Below are positions 50,106 to 60,600 of a DNA stretch of 64,000 nucleotides, piece after piece. The translations under genes were made by a program, and so were the position numbers. Source of the DNA: Ochrobactrum sp. Q0168 (GTDB lineage: Bacteria > Pseudomonadota > Alphaproteobacteria > Rhizobiales > Rhizobiaceae); NCBI RefSeq assembly GCF_016427605.1, contig NZ_JAELXQ010000002.1, forward strand, positions 766,032 to 830,031, written 5' to 3'. The notes under the pieces are model-generated. The model ran no database searches. It saw only the letters and a list, made by a program, of their open reading frames with translations, and was not told the origin of the DNA. Numbering within the stretch: position 1 is the first letter of the stretch; every line of letters begins with the position of its first letter.

Positions 50106-52676
50106 ATGCGGCAAGGATATTCGCCCTCATACCCGCTGCGTGACGAGCGGATAACAGAAGACAGGCTCCGCCTGACCAATATCTTCCGCAGGCAGTTCTA
50201 TATTTTGTTCGGTCTGGCGCTTCTGTCGCTGACGGCGATGGCGGTCGGCGCGCTGGCGACATGGAATGTGGCTGATCCAAGCTTCAGCCATGCAACCGAC
50301 AATCCGGTGACCAATGCGCTTGGCTATCCGGGCGCTGTCTTCTCCGATCTCGCCATGCAGTTTTTCGGTCTGGCGAGCGTTCCCGCATTGTTGCCGCTGG
50401 TCGTGTGGTCGCTTCTCATGATGACGCGCGGCGGTATTGGCCGTGTCTCCAAGCGCAGCTTTGCCTGGATCTGCGCAGCCATTCTTTTCGCAGGCATTGC
50501 AAGCTGCTTTGCCGTGCCGGAAAGCTGGCCGATGCCGATTGGACTTGGCGGTGTGTTTGGCGACATGCTGCTGCGTTTTCCCGGACTGTTCATCGGTCAG
50601 TTCCCGCAAGGCGCAATCGCGTCGGCCATTGCGCTGGTTCTCGCCTTTCCCGCCCTGTGGCTCTGCCTTTTTGCAAGCGGCATCATTGGCCGCGGCATCA
50701 TCAATCCGGCTCAGCCAGCGCAGCGCGGACGGGCGGACGAGGATTTCGATGAGGACGAGGAAACCGCGGGCGGCTTCCAGTTCATCGGTGCGCTGACTCA
50801 TCTCGTGCTGACGACGACAGCCAATTTCAAGCGTCTGACCGGACTTAGCCGTCGCCAGTCCCGCGACGAGGATTTCGGCGATATGCGCGCTGTGCGCCGC
50901 AGTGCTGAAACGCGCAATGGTGCGGAAGCGGGCAGGCGTCGTGAACCGGGCTTTGGCGGACCTTCGCCGGATGAAGCACCGTTCGACATGGACGACCCGA
51001 TGGATGACGGCATGGACGACGCGCCGCTGGCCGGTCAGCAATGGCATGATGCGCCGCCTCAGCGCAGCCGTAAGGCGCGTGTCGAACAGGCAGCGCCTTC
51101 GCCCAAGCCGGGGGCTCGCGCCCAGCGTGAGGCGCAGTCGTCCTTCCTCAAGGACAAGGGCGTGTTTGAAATGCCGTCGCTGCATTTCCTCGCCGAACCA
51201 AAGCTGGTTCAGCGCGATCCCGCTCTTTCGAAGGACGCGCTGGAGCAGAATGCGCGGCTTTTGGAAGGCGTGCTGGAAGATTTCGGCGTGCGCGGCGAAA
51301 TCATCAATGTGAAGCCCGGCCCGGTGGTCACGCTGTACGAACTGGAACCCGCGCCTGGCATCAAATCTTCCCGCGTTATCGGCCTTGCCGACGATATCGC
51401 CCGCTCGATGAGTGCGATTGCAGCGCGTGTTGCTGTCATTCCGGGCCGCAATGCCATCGGCATCGAATTGCCCAATCCGAAGCGCGAAATGGTTTACTTG
51501 CGCGAAATGCTGGCGAGCCGTGATTTCGAGCAGTCCAAGGCGAAACTGGCGCTGGCGCTCGGCAAGACCATCAATGGCGAGCCGGTGATTGCCGATATCG
51601 CCAAGATGCCGCACGTGCTCGTTGCCGGTACGACCGGGTCGGGCAAGTCGGTGGCGATCAACACCATGATCCTGTCGCTCGTCTATCGCATGACGCCGCA
51701 GGAATGCCGCCTGATCATGATCGATCCGAAGATGCTGGAACTTTCCGTCTATGACGGCATTCCGCATCTGCTCACGCCGGTTGTGACCGATCCGAAAAAG
51801 GCCGTGGTCGCGCTCAAATGGACCGTGCGCGAAATGGAAGACCGCTATCGCAAGATGTCGAAGGTTGGCGTGCGCAATATCGACGGTTTCAACCAGCGTG
51901 TCGGTCTGGCGCAGAAGAAGGGCGAACCGATTGCGCGCACTGTGCAGACCGGCTTCGACCGCAACACCGGCGAGGCGATCTACGAGACCGAAGAGCTGGA
52001 TCTGGCGCCAATGCCATATATCGTGGTCATCATCGACGAGATGGCCGACCTGATGATGGTTGCGGGCAAGGATATCGAAGGCGCGGTGCAGCGTCTGGCG
52101 CAGATGGCGCGTGCCGCTGGCATCCATGTCATCATGGCCACGCAGCGTCCGTCGGTGGATGTCATTACCGGCACGATCAAGGCCAACTTCCCGACCCGTA
52201 TTTCCTTCCAGGTGACGTCGAAGATCGACAGCCGCACCATTCTGGGCGAGCAGGGTGCTGAACAGCTGCTCGGTCAGGGCGATATGCTCTTCATGGCTGG
52301 CGGTGGTCGCATCCAGCGCGTGCACGGGCCTTTCGTCGGTGACGACGAGGTGGAACGCATCGTGCAGCATCTGAAGCTTCAGGGCGTGCCGGAATATCTC
52401 GATGCCATCACTGAGGATGAAGACGATGACGAGGGCGGCGGCGGTCCGTCTGGAACCTCCAATCTGGAGGATTCCGACGATCCTTATGATCAGGCGGTCG
52501 CCGTGGTGCTTCGTGACAAGAAGGCTTCCACTTCTTATATCCAGCGTCGTCTCGGCATCGGCTATAACCGGGCTGCGTCGATTATCGAGCGTATGGAAGA
52601 GGAAGGGATTGTGGGTCCCGCCAACCATGCCGGTAAGCGTGAGATTCTGGTGCCTACCGGTGACGATGAATTCTAA
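50106..52676 (+). CDS. ftsK: DNA translocase FtsK
   Basis: Septal DNA pump that segregates chromosome termini and activates XerCD. 856 residues: four or five N-terminal transmembrane helices (about 30-205), a linker rich in Asp, Arg and Pro (about 210-360), a RecA-like motor with Walker [18 protein letters not shown] (about residue 507) and Walker [17 protein letters not shown], and a C-terminal gamma winged helix (about 790-856, [21 protein letters not shown]) that reads KOPS. Its partner xerC is at 31.8 kb. The linker is short for an FtsK. Confidence 0.96.
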   Translation: MRQGYSPSYPLRDERITEDRLRLTNIFRRQFYILFGLALLSLTAMAVGALATWNVADPSFSHATDNPVTNALGYPGAVFSDLAMQFFGLASVPALLPLVVWSLLMMTRGGIGRVSKRSFAWICAAILFAGIASCFAVPESWPMPIGLGGVFGDMLLRFPGLFIGQFPQGAIASAIALVLAFPALWLCLFASGIIGRGIINPAQPAQRGRADEDFDEDEETAGGFQFIGALTHLVLTTTANFKRLTGLSRRQSRDEDFGDMRAVRRSAETRNGAEAGRRREPGFGGPSPDEAPFDMDDPMDDGMDDAPLAGQQWHDAPPQRSRKARVEQAAPSPKPGARAQREAQSSFLKDKGVFEMPSLHFLAEPKLVQRDPALSKDALEQNARLLEGVLEDFGVRGEIINVKPGPVVTLYELEPAPGIKSSRVIGLADDIARSMSAIAARVAVIPGRNAIGIELPNPKREMVYLREMLASRDFEQSKAKLALALGKTINGEPVIADIAKMPHVLVAGTTGSGKSVAINTMILSLVYRMTPQECRLIMIDPKMLELSVYDGIPHLLTPVVTDPKKAVVALKWTVREMEDRYRKMSKVGVRNIDGFNQRVGLAQKKGEPIARTVQTGFDRNTGEAIYETEELDLAPMPYIVVIIDEMADLMMVAGKDIEGAVQRLAQMARAAGIHVIMATQRPSVDVITGTIKANFPTRISFQVTSKIDSRTILGEQGAEQLLGQGDMLFMAGGGRIQRVHGPFVGDDEVERIVQHLKLQGVPEYLDAITEDEDDDEGGGGPSGTSNLEDSDDPYDQAVAVVLRDKKASTSYIQRRLGIGYNRAASIIERMEEEGIVGPANHAGKREILVPTGDDEF

Positions 52677-52750
52677 GCCAGGGTATTTCGGCTCTGGCGG
52701 CCTGCAAATGGCCTGGTTCTGTGCTTCCGGTGCTCATGTGTCATTTTTCG

Positions 52751-52796
52751 ACGCATAATCTTGTCCGAAAAGTCTGCAACTTTTCGGGATTATGCT
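52751..52796. repeat. dispersed palindrome, copy 2 (inverse of 11107-11152)
   Basis: ACGCATAATCTTGTCCGAAAAG then CTTTTCGGGATTATGCT. Reverse complement matches the element at 11107-11152 with two or three differences. It lies 75 bases after ftsK and probably forms a long hairpin in RNA. Confidence 0.82.
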
Positions 52797-52920
52797 CGGA
52801 AGTACACTCCGCTCCGGTTCTCGAACCCCACCATTTTCGCCACGCCATAGCCAAAATCTCACCGATTCTATGGCGGCAGCACGCCACACTCGCGCCAAAC
52901 TGGCGGCGTAGTTAAACAGA

Positions 52921-53613
52921 ATGATGAAAAGAGAAAGTATGCCGATGATGTTTTCCCGTTTTTCAGCCTTTGTAAAAGCTGGCCGTCTTGCCGCCGTGCT
53001 GGGAATGGGAGCGCTTGGTCTTGGCGTCACGTCTCTGGTGCTGACGCCAGTTGCCGCGATGGCGCAGGGCGCGGGCGGCGCAGGCGCAGCGCAGCAGATC
53101 GCCGATCATTTTTCATCGGTGCGCACTATGACGGGCGAGTTCGTGCAGTTCGGCCCGAAGGGCGACCAGACCGGCGGTACTTTCTATATCGAGCGTCCCG
53201 GCAAGATCCGCTTCAACTACAACAACTCGCCTATCCGCGTGATCTCCGATGGCGAATCTGTCGTCATCAACAATCGCAAGCTGGATACGTGGGATCTCTA
53301 TCCGCTTTCCAAGACGCCGCTCAAGCTGTTGCTGGCAGACCGCATCGACCTTGGCGGCGGTCGTCTGCAGAATGTGAAGCAGGAACCGGACATGACCACG
53401 CTGGTGCTCGGCGACAAGTCGATCTTCGGCGATTCGAAAATCACCATGATGTTCGATCCGAAGTCCTATGAGCTGAAGCAGTGGACCATCACCGATGCCC
53501 AGAAGCTCGACACCACGGTCATGATCTTCAACGTGCGCAGCGGTGTGCGTTTTACCGACGATATGTTCAAGATCGACTATCAGCGTATCGCCATGAAGCG
53601 CAAAGGCCAGTAA
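52921..53613 (+). CDS. lolA: outer-membrane lipoprotein carrier protein LolA
   Basis: Periplasmic chaperone that carries lipoproteins from LolCDE to the outer membrane (and so serves Omp19-type proteins). 230 residues; long signal peptide (AVLGMGALGLGVTSLVLTPVAAMAQ, cleaved near residue 45). LolA fold: TMTGEFVQFGPKGDQTGGTFYIERPGKIRF, NRKLDTWDLYPLSKTPLKLLL and LKQWTITDAQKLDTTVMIF. The first ATG could be 52921, 52924 or 52939; I keep the longest. Located between ftsK and xth, a familiar order in Brucella relatives. Confidence 0.92.
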   Translation: MMKRESMPMMFSRFSAFVKAGRLAAVLGMGALGLGVTSLVLTPVAAMAQGAGGAGAAQQIADHFSSVRTMTGEFVQFGPKGDQTGGTFYIERPGKIRFNYNNSPIRVISDGESVVINNRKLDTWDLYPLSKTPLKLLLADRIDLGGGRLQNVKQEPDMTTLVLGDKSIFGDSKITMMFDPKSYELKQWTITDAQKLDTTVMIFNVRSGVRFTDDMFKIDYQRIAMKRKGQ

Positions 53614-53727
53614 ACGGCTTTCACAAAAAGGTCAGCAATTGTCACCTTGCTGCGGCAAGCTGTTTGCTTTTGCGGGATAAATGGTTAGGTTCGCGGCATC
53701 TTTTTCGTTGCTGCGAGTCCTTCCCCC

Positions 53728-54534
53728 ATGGCTTTTTCTGTTGCTACCTGGAACATCAACTCCGTGCGCCTGCGCATGCCGCTGGTCGAGCAGTTTCTGC
53801 GCGACTACCAGCCCGATGTTCTGTGTCTTCAGGAAACCAAATGCCCGGACGATCAGTTTCCGTCGAAGGGTTTTCGCGCGCTTGGCTATGAGCATATCGC
53901 GATCAGCGGCCAGAAGGGCTATCACGGCGTTGCCACCATCTCGCGCCGTCCTTTGTCCGATGTCGAGAAAATCGGCTTTTGCGATATGGGCGATTGTCGC
54001 CATTTGAGCGCGGTGGTCGAAGCTGGAAGCAAGACGCTCCGCATCCATAATTTTTATGTGCCAGCGGGCGGTGACGAGCCGGACCCGGCAATCAATCCGA
54101 AGTTTGCCCATAAGCTTGGCTTTCTGGAAGAAATGCGGGCCATTGTGGCGGACCGGCAGGATGGGCTGTCGTCGATCCTGGTGGGCGATCTCAATATCGC
54201 GCCGCTGGAGAACGACGTCTGGTCGCATAAACAGCTCTTGAAGATCGTCAGCCATACGCCGATCGAGACCGAGACGCTGGAAGATTTGCGCGTCAAGGGC
54301 GGCTGGAGCGACCTCATGCGCCAGATCATTCCGTCGGACCAGAAAATTTATACCTGGTGGAGCTATCGCGCCAAGGATTGGGATGAATCCGACCGTGGCC
54401 GCAGGCTCGATCATGTCTGGGGTTCCGCCGATCTGGAGGCCCACATGAAGGACCTCCAGATATTGCGCGATGCGCGCGGCTGGGAACGACCGTCGGACCA
54501 TGTCCCGGTTATTGCGACATTCGATCTGGATTGA
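53728..54534 (+). CDS. xth: exodeoxyribonuclease III
   Basis: Apurinic/apyrimidinic endonuclease of base-excision repair, 268 residues. FSVATWNINSVRLRMPLV, LCLQETKCPDDQFPSKGF, SILVGDLNIAPLENDVW, RRLDHVWGS and SDHVPVIATFDLD carry the metal-binding and catalytic Asn, Glu, Asp and His of the exonuclease-endonuclease-phosphatase fold. Preceded by a long AT-rich gap without obvious promoter. Confidence 0.95.
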   Translation: MAFSVATWNINSVRLRMPLVEQFLRDYQPDVLCLQETKCPDDQFPSKGFRALGYEHIAISGQKGYHGVATISRRPLSDVEKIGFCDMGDCRHLSAVVEAGSKTLRIHNFYVPAGGDEPDPAINPKFAHKLGFLEEMRAIVADRQDGLSSILVGDLNIAPLENDVWSHKQLLKIVSHTPIETETLEDLRVKGGWSDLMRQIIPSDQKIYTWWSYRAKDWDESDRGRRLDHVWGSADLEAHMKDLQILRDARGWERPSDHVPVIATFDLD

Positions 54535-54585
54535 TCCGGTAACGGCCCCTATATAGGAAGCAGTCAAAGCAAGGAGATAAGAACG

Positions 54586-54690
54586 ATGGATCATTCAGCA
54601 CTGTATCGACCGACCAGTGTTTTCAATGTTTCCATGGTTCGCAATGACTGCTCTTCTGACACTTCAGGATGTTTCCTGCATCACGGCTGA
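54586..54690 (+). CDS. 34-codon leader ORF overlapping the ABC-F start
   Basis: Begins ATG 54586 with an excellent Shine-Dalgarno AAGGAG (54571-54576) and encodes MDHSALYRPTSVFNVSMVRN..., ending TGA at 54688-54690. It is in a different frame from the ABC-F gene, whose start at 54644 lies inside it and has no ribosome-binding site of its own. ABC-F genes for antibiotic target protection are often controlled by leader ORFs, so this may be regulatory; it could also be an unrelated small protein. Confidence 0.5.
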   Translation: MDHSALYRPTSVFNVSMVRNDCSSDTSGCFLHHG

Positions 54691-56230
54691 TGGCCGTACG
54701 CTTTTCGAATCCGTCAATTTCAGCGTAACCGAAGGTCGTATCGGCCTTGTCGGGCGCAACGGGGCGGGTAAATCCACGCTTCTCAACATCATGAGCGGTG
54801 CCTTGGCACCAACATCAGGCACTGTTGCGCGCAGCGGTAGGCTCGGTATTTTGCAACAGAACGTTCCCAATGACGGTGGGCAGACCCTGGCCGATCTGTT
54901 TGATCTGTCCGCAGCATTCGCCATGCTTTCGCGTATTGAAGCCGGGCAGGGTTCGGATAGCGACTTCGAACAAGCCGACTGGCTTCTGCCGCAGCGCTTT
55001 GTCGACGCCTTGCAGCGTTTCGGGCTGGTGCTTGAACCGCAGACACCCCTTGCAACTATCAGCGGCGGGCAGCGGACCCGCGCGGCATTGGCTGCGCTTC
55101 TGTTCCACCAGCCCGATCTCATCCTTCTCGATGAGCCGACTAACAATCTCGACCAAGATGGCCGTCAGGCGGTAGTGGAAATGCTGGCGGAGTGGCGCGG
55201 AGCAGCGATTGTCGTCAGCCATGATCGCACACTGTTGCGTAGGATGGATAGCATAGCCGAGCTTTCGCAAGGCGGCCTCCATCTTTACCGCGGCAACTGG
55301 GATTTTTATCACGGCAAAAAGCAGGAAGAGCGGGACAATGCAGCTCGCAATCTTCAGCTTGCCCAGCGCGAAATGAAGCAGGTTCAGCGCAAGGCGCAGG
55401 ACGCAGCCGAACGTCAGGCGCGCGGCGATGCGCGAGGGCGCAATTCCCGATCCGATGCTGGCATGAGCAAACTGCTGCTCGATGCGCGTGAGGACCGGGC
55501 GCAGAAGACCGGCGGCAAAGGTAAGGTGCTTGCGGATCGCAATGCGGACAAGGCCGAGGCGCAACTGAGAGAAGCCGAGGCGCTGGTCGAAACTGTCAAG
55601 CCGATGCGTTTCAGCGTCGAGCGTCCGGCGTTGCCATCGGGGCGTGTTCTTCTGGAAATGGAGGATGTGTCGGGTGGACCGCGATCTGATAGGCCTGTCA
55701 TCTGGAACTTTTCAATGAAGATTGTCGGACCAGAGCGCATCGCGATACGGGGTGCCAATGGCGCGGGCAAGACGTCGCTGCTGCGACTCGTCACGGGAGA
55801 ATTGCTGCCGGTTACCGGGCGCGTGCAGTGTTTCGTGCCGATAGCCATGTTCGACCAGCAGATGAGCCTGATGGATCGCGAAGCCACGCTTTATGAGAAC
55901 TTCCGCCGTCTCAATCCCGGTGCGAATGACAATGATGCGCGCGCAGCGCTGGCGCGTTTCTCATTTCGTGGTGAAGGCGCGAGCCGGTTAGCAGGAGAGC
56001 TGAGCGGTGGCGAATTGCTGCGCGCGGCCCTCGCTTGCGTTCTGGGTGGTACACAGAAGCCGGAATTGCTGATTTTGGATGAGCCAACCAATCACCTCGA
56101 TCTCGATTCCATTGAGGCGCTGGAAGCTGCATTGAATGACTATGAAGGCGGCTTACTTGTTGTCAGCCACGATCAGGCGTTTCTCGACGCCGTCGGAATC
56201 GAGCGGGTGATTGATCTATCTGTCCAGTGA
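54644..56230 (+). CDS. ABC-F family ATP-binding protein
   Basis: 528 residues with two ABC ATPase domains and no membrane segments: Walker A GLVGRNGAGKSTLLNIM and RGANGAGKTSLLRLV; signatures ISGGQRTRAALAALL and LSGGELLRAALACVL; Walker B LILLDEPTNNLDQDG and LLILDEPTNHLDLDS. The inter-domain linker (about residues 215-310) is a charged Arg/Gln/Lys-rich helix pair. ABC-F proteins act on ribosomes (translation factors or antibiotic protection), not transport. The start (MTALLTL) is within a leader ORF; an in-frame GTG at 54617 is less likely. Family subtype not determined. Confidence 0.9.
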   Translation: MTALLTLQDVSCITADGRTLFESVNFSVTEGRIGLVGRNGAGKSTLLNIMSGALAPTSGTVARSGRLGILQQNVPNDGGQTLADLFDLSAAFAMLSRIEAGQGSDSDFEQADWLLPQRFVDALQRFGLVLEPQTPLATISGGQRTRAALAALLFHQPDLILLDEPTNNLDQDGRQAVVEMLAEWRGAAIVVSHDRTLLRRMDSIAELSQGGLHLYRGNWDFYHGKKQEERDNAARNLQLAQREMKQVQRKAQDAAERQARGDARGRNSRSDAGMSKLLLDAREDRAQKTGGKGKVLADRNADKAEAQLREAEALVETVKPMRFSVERPALPSGRVLLEMEDVSGGPRSDRPVIWNFSMKIVGPERIAIRGANGAGKTSLLRLVTGELLPVTGRVQCFVPIAMFDQQMSLMDREATLYENFRRLNPGANDNDARAALARFSFRGEGASRLAGELSGGELLRAALACVLGGTQKPELLILDEPTNHLDLDSIEALEAALNDYEGGLLVVSHDQAFLDAVGIERVIDLSVQ

Positions 56231-56367
56231 ACTTTCAAATCTGTGTACACGATTTGCAGGCTGGCGGCCCTGTTCAATTCGACAGCAGATATTCTTACAA
56301 AATTTGGGGGATTTTGAAGTTGTGCTTCGGGCCAATCCGCCGAAAGCACTGAGGAGATGAAATAAGA

Positions 56368-57075
56368 TTAGAGAAGCCCAAAGGTGCGGGCTTTGGCGAC
56401 GGCCTGAACCTTGTTCACGGCAACAAGCTTTGTTAGCACGTTGCTAATATGGAAATTAACGGTACGAGTTGAGATGTTGAGTATTGCGCCGATGATTTCA
56501 GACGTTTTACCTTCACTAGCCCAGTGCAGGATTTCACGTTCGCGCGCAGTCAAGTTGACTTCAGAAACGCAGTTCATGGTCGGGACATCAAGATGTTCAT
56601 ACATCGACAGATGGAGCAGATTGGCCGAAATCTGCATCTGGCGGCGTAAGGTGGCTATTTCGCCCGAAGATAGGGGCGGCTCACTTCTAATAAAAGACAG
56701 CATGCCGAATACGCCTTGTGCGGCCCAGCAAGGCTGCGAAATGCCAACCTTGAAGCCAAAACTCTGTGCATCCGTCCAGATTTGAGGCGCATCCGCAAAC
56801 AGCTTCGCCGACCATACCACTGGCTCTATGCTATTCAATGCCTTACGAACAAGCGGGTCTTCTTCCGCGTATTTCTTGGACGCATAGTGATCTGTCCATT
56901 CTTGCGGTAGTGAGCCGAAGCTAAGCCACTTCACAATGCCGTTGAGCAATGGAACGCGCATGACATAGGACACATGTGCGAACCCGCGCTGTCTGGCAAA
57001 GCTGTCTATGTGCTCCAAGAGCTGCCCAGCGTCATCAGCGGATTGCATTGATTCATAAATTTGTTCCCATTTCAT
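56368..57075 (-). CDS. LuxR-type quorum-sensing regulator (solo)
   Basis: 235 residues. N-terminal autoinducer-binding domain retains the positions conserved in TraR/LuxR: W60, Y64, D73, P74, W88, G111. C-terminal LuxR helix-turn-helix: LTAREREILHWASEGKTSEIIGAILNISTRTVNFHISNVLTKL. No luxI lies in the window. I chose ATG 57075 (MKWEQIYE) with GGGTG upstream over the in-frame GTG at 57084. AT-richer than the housekeeping genes, at the edge of the accessory region. Related Brucella regulators are VjbR and BlxR; which one, if either, this is cannot be said. Confidence 0.9.
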   Translation of the reverse strand: MKWEQIYESMQSADDAGQLLEHIDSFARQRGFAHVSYVMRVPLLNGIVKWLSFGSLPQEWTDHYASKKYAEEDPLVRKALNSIEPVVWSAKLFADAPQIWTDAQSFGFKVGISQPCWAAQGVFGMLSFIRSEPPLSSGEIATLRRQMQISANLLHLSMYEHLDVPTMNCVSEVNLTAREREILHWASEGKTSEIIGAILNISTRTVNFHISNVLTKLVAVNKVQAVAKARTFGLL

Positions 57076-57117
57076 TGCAGACACCCAATAAGAATGTTTT
57101 TGTTATGCTCATATGTG

Positions 57118-57132
57118 AACTTTAGTAAAGTT
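57118..57132. promoter_or_regulatory. 15-bp palindrome upstream of luxR
   Basis: AACTTTA-G-TAAAGTT, perfect, 43 bases before the LuxR start. It does not resemble a classic lux box, but its position suits autoregulation. Confidence 0.5.
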
Positions 57133-57455
57133 TGTATTTATCTTTACTCATTCAATACCACCATATTACTGATACTTTTACAAGTTTTTAATATTTTTTC
57201 GAACAATTTAAATTTTATTTTCTGATTATATTTATCATTAAACTAAATTAGTTATAACTCAATTTCTTAGATGTAATGGGGCATTAACCAATCCAACGAG
57301 TATCGCATAGCTTAATATATTGTACGCCCCTTCTGGGCCATTCAGATATTAGACAAAGTCGTTAAATAATTCGGAAGTTATTTTTAATCTGTAAAAAATG
57401 ATATCCACGCGTTACTTAAGTATCATTCGATCTTCTAGATAATTCGAAATTGATG

Positions 57456-57490
57456 CGCTCAAGCACCAGGTGTGATGCTTGAGCGTTTTT
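57456..57490 (+). terminator. orphan intrinsic terminator (possible small RNA end)
   Basis: CGCTCAAGCA (57456-57465), loop of 10, TGCTTGAGCG (57476-57485), then TTTTT. The T run is only on the plus strand, where no gene lies upstream for more than 1 kb. Confidence 0.8.
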
Positions 57491-57604
57491 GTCTTTTCGG
57501 CCTAATGCAGGACTCTGTTAATCAAAAGAATTCGCGGCCAGCCCCGCAAATCAATTTGGCTTCGTGTCGCCATATGCGAGGAGCCATGAATTTAGTCATG
57601 TCGG

Positions 57605-60600
57605 TTAAACCTGGAAGGGATCTAATGTGTTGAACTCAGCAGTTTCTAGTATATTAGACCAATTATCATCGATATAATAGTCTGCTTGCATAGTACTTCC
57701 TTCTTCATATCCATTTAACTGCTGGTACGTCAAATTGAATGAGACGTCTCTTTGATAGTCGCAATCCGCTTGTGTTACAGTTTTGCTTAATTGAATATTC
57801 TCACCAAAACTCCCGTCTTTATGATTGAGGTACACTATAAGATTTATAATTTTTCCTTTCTTCCAATGTATGGGATCGAAATCCACAAAAACTTCCAAAC
57901 CATTCGCGATGTCTCCGGGACGAACGGTCAGCGTATCATGCAAGAGGTGTGGAGCTTTCAAAGATCGAGCCGGATCAGGAAGAGGCTGGTTCGACCGCAC
58001 CTCGCCCGTTACCGGGGGAACGACAAAGACTGATCGATAGCCTTGGCCGTCAACACGCACGAGCATAAAGGAAAATTTATTGGAGTGACCCATATCAGTG
58101 TCAGGCACAATGTCGTTAAATGGAAACTCGACACCGGAAATAGCCGCCTGCATGTCGACTAGCTTGACAACCTCTCTGGGGGACGGGTTTGTGATTCCAC
58201 TTTTAATCCAGAATACGACGCGATCATTCTTATGCTCCGGGCTCATTTCCGGGACGTATAATTTGAAATTGGGACGATCGATCGAATAATCTTCAGAAAT
58301 GTCAAGTGTTGGAGGGGTGTAGGTGACATAACCAAGATTGTCTTCGAACCCGCTTTCGTCGAATGTATTGATAATGAAGTTTGATGTCTCGGTACCGATT
58401 GATGCATTGATATCAGGAAAAGCGCCCATCGAGCCCACAAACGCGCTAACGCCGCCGACCTTCAGAACGGCTCGGCCGTGTGGATCGGTTTGTGTGAAAA
58501 TGTCAGTGCTAAGAGTACCAGGACGAACGTCTGTAGGCGCGTTGTCTTCCTTGAAAAACTTCAAAGATGTTGACATCGGCTGAGTCTTCCAACGAATCCA
58601 TTCGCCAGGCTGAGGCACACCATTTTTGGTGTATGTGTATGTAAACGTTACGACCTGGCTGTCGTCGCTCGGATCGACCGGCGGCACCTTTGCGGGATCA
58701 TGGACGGGCAAAGTGGCACCGGGAGGGTTGTGTGCATAGATCTTGTTGCTGACCAACTGCCCGTCGTAGATGTCTTTACCGCCGAAGTTTATCGAAAAAG
58801 GATAACCGATAATATTGGCATCCGGTACATCGACGGTAAAGTTGAGTAATCCGGCTGAAAGTGCGGTGACCATGACTGAGGCTTGACCATCTGGGCCGGT
58901 TTTATCCTGCTCATTGGAGGGAGAAACACCTGCTGGCAAATTCCACTTGAGGCTGTAGTGCGATAGTGGTGTGTTCTCATCGTTGGTCAGGCGCACGATG
59001 ATTTCGATCGGTGTGCCGACAGGCCACGGCGCTCCCTGCGTCGGCTGGATGAGTGTCATGCTATTGTGAATGCTCCCACCGACAAAATCCAAACGTATGG
59101 ACTTAGGAGGAGCTGAACCTTCTGGTGTGCTAACGGTCGCGATCATCGAGACAAGCGATGTGGGGTAACCCAAATCGGTCGAATAGTAGAACCAGAAGGC
59201 GGATTTGCCGTAAGGATCTGTGTTGACTGTCATCGGATACGCTAGGTGAGGTACAGGTGTGCCGTCCAGCAACTTGAAATCAATGTCCAAGGGGAAGGCT
59301 GGGACCGATAGGCCACTGCCATCGACATATGTTGCGATTAACGCCACCCTGGAATCGTATCGGATATCAGTCGTCGGAGGATTGATTGTTATGTTGTTTT
59401 GCTTTTCGCAGAAATTAAGTTGGATGGTTGTCGGAACGCAATTAGCAGCCTCGGAAATCGACAAGAACGTGGTGCGCGGGACGGTGGAAGTGACCCAAAT
59501 CGTTGCGATGCCGTCACCATTTGTTTCGGGATTAAAATCGCTCACAGTGATTTCGTTGTTTTGAGCGACAATTAACTTCTGATTCCCCAATAGATTACCA
59601 CCATAATCGCTCAGGGAAACTTGTACAGCTGTCGGTGTTCCGACCGGTAAAGGGTCGTCACTTACTGGCGAAACTTGAGTGATCTCATTCGCGGTCACCT
59701 TGTACGTACCCGTATAAGGCGCGCCGACAGAGGGCGTGATGGTGACATCGAAATTCTGCACTTTGCCCTGGGGTACGTCTAAGAAGAATACAGTACTTCC
59801 CGCCAAACCGTTAATATTCAGGCTTGTTGGGGTCGGTTGAAAATAGGCCTTGCCGCCCCCCTGCATAGAGGCTTCCCAAGCGATATCAAATCTACCGCTG
59901 GGGGCGCCACCGTTGGCGTCTTTAACAATCACCTCGAAGGGACAGCCCTTTGAGGCTTCGTAAATAGTGTCATCCGGCTGTGGTTTGACAGAAGTGAAAC
60001 GTGGTCCACCGACCTTGAAAGTCGGGTAGTCGAATTTCAGGTCGACACCTTCCTCCGCGTCTTGCAAGCTGACTTTCAGAGTGAACGTTCCATCCGCTCC
60101 AAACGAAGCATGGGTGCATGTGATCGTGGAAACTGCAATCTGAACGTCGTTCATTGGGTTATCTTTGGGATCGATCTGTATCTGGATGCCGGGCGAAGCG
60201 TCTTTTACAGACCAGGCGATATGAGATTTCAGATTCACTCCAACGCTTCCGTACTGGTCCACGCAAATTGCCCTCAAGGGGTAAGTATAACCGGGCTCTA
60301 ATACGGAACCGGCCGGTGGCCAGAAATTCATTACCCGATTAACTATCGGTATTCCGTCGTCGAAGTAACAATTTGATAAGGAGGAGGTGCCATCCGCCGT
60401 CAAAACGACATCGTACATCGTCTTCCAAGCTTCTACAAAACGTTGGTGAGCTGCGTAAACGCCATACATCTTGGCGGGTAATTGATCGGAATAAGAATTG
60501 GTACCACGGAACAAGATATCTATCGTATCGTCCGGCAACTGTTCTCCGGAGCCCGTTGCGTAGAGACCGACGATCATCACGTCTTCCCATAAATCTGTAA

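Larger units (their letters stand above)
57085..57604. other. 520-base AT-rich region between luxR and the Ig-like gene
   Basis: No supported protein gene. It contains the palindrome at 57118-57132, long A/T runs, a hairpin ATGATA / TATCAT near 57398-57426, and an orphan plus-strand terminator at 57456-57490. The terminator suggests a small plus-strand transcript ending there. Confidence 0.6.

Noticed and set aside
50127..52628. 833-codon minus-strand ORF
   Set aside because: Antisense shadow of ftsK; no recognisable domains.
57118..57132. Classic lux box upstream of luxR
   Set aside because: The palindrome is 15 bp and A/T-rich, unlike the 18-20 bp ACCTG-type lux box; kept only as an unassigned operator-like site.
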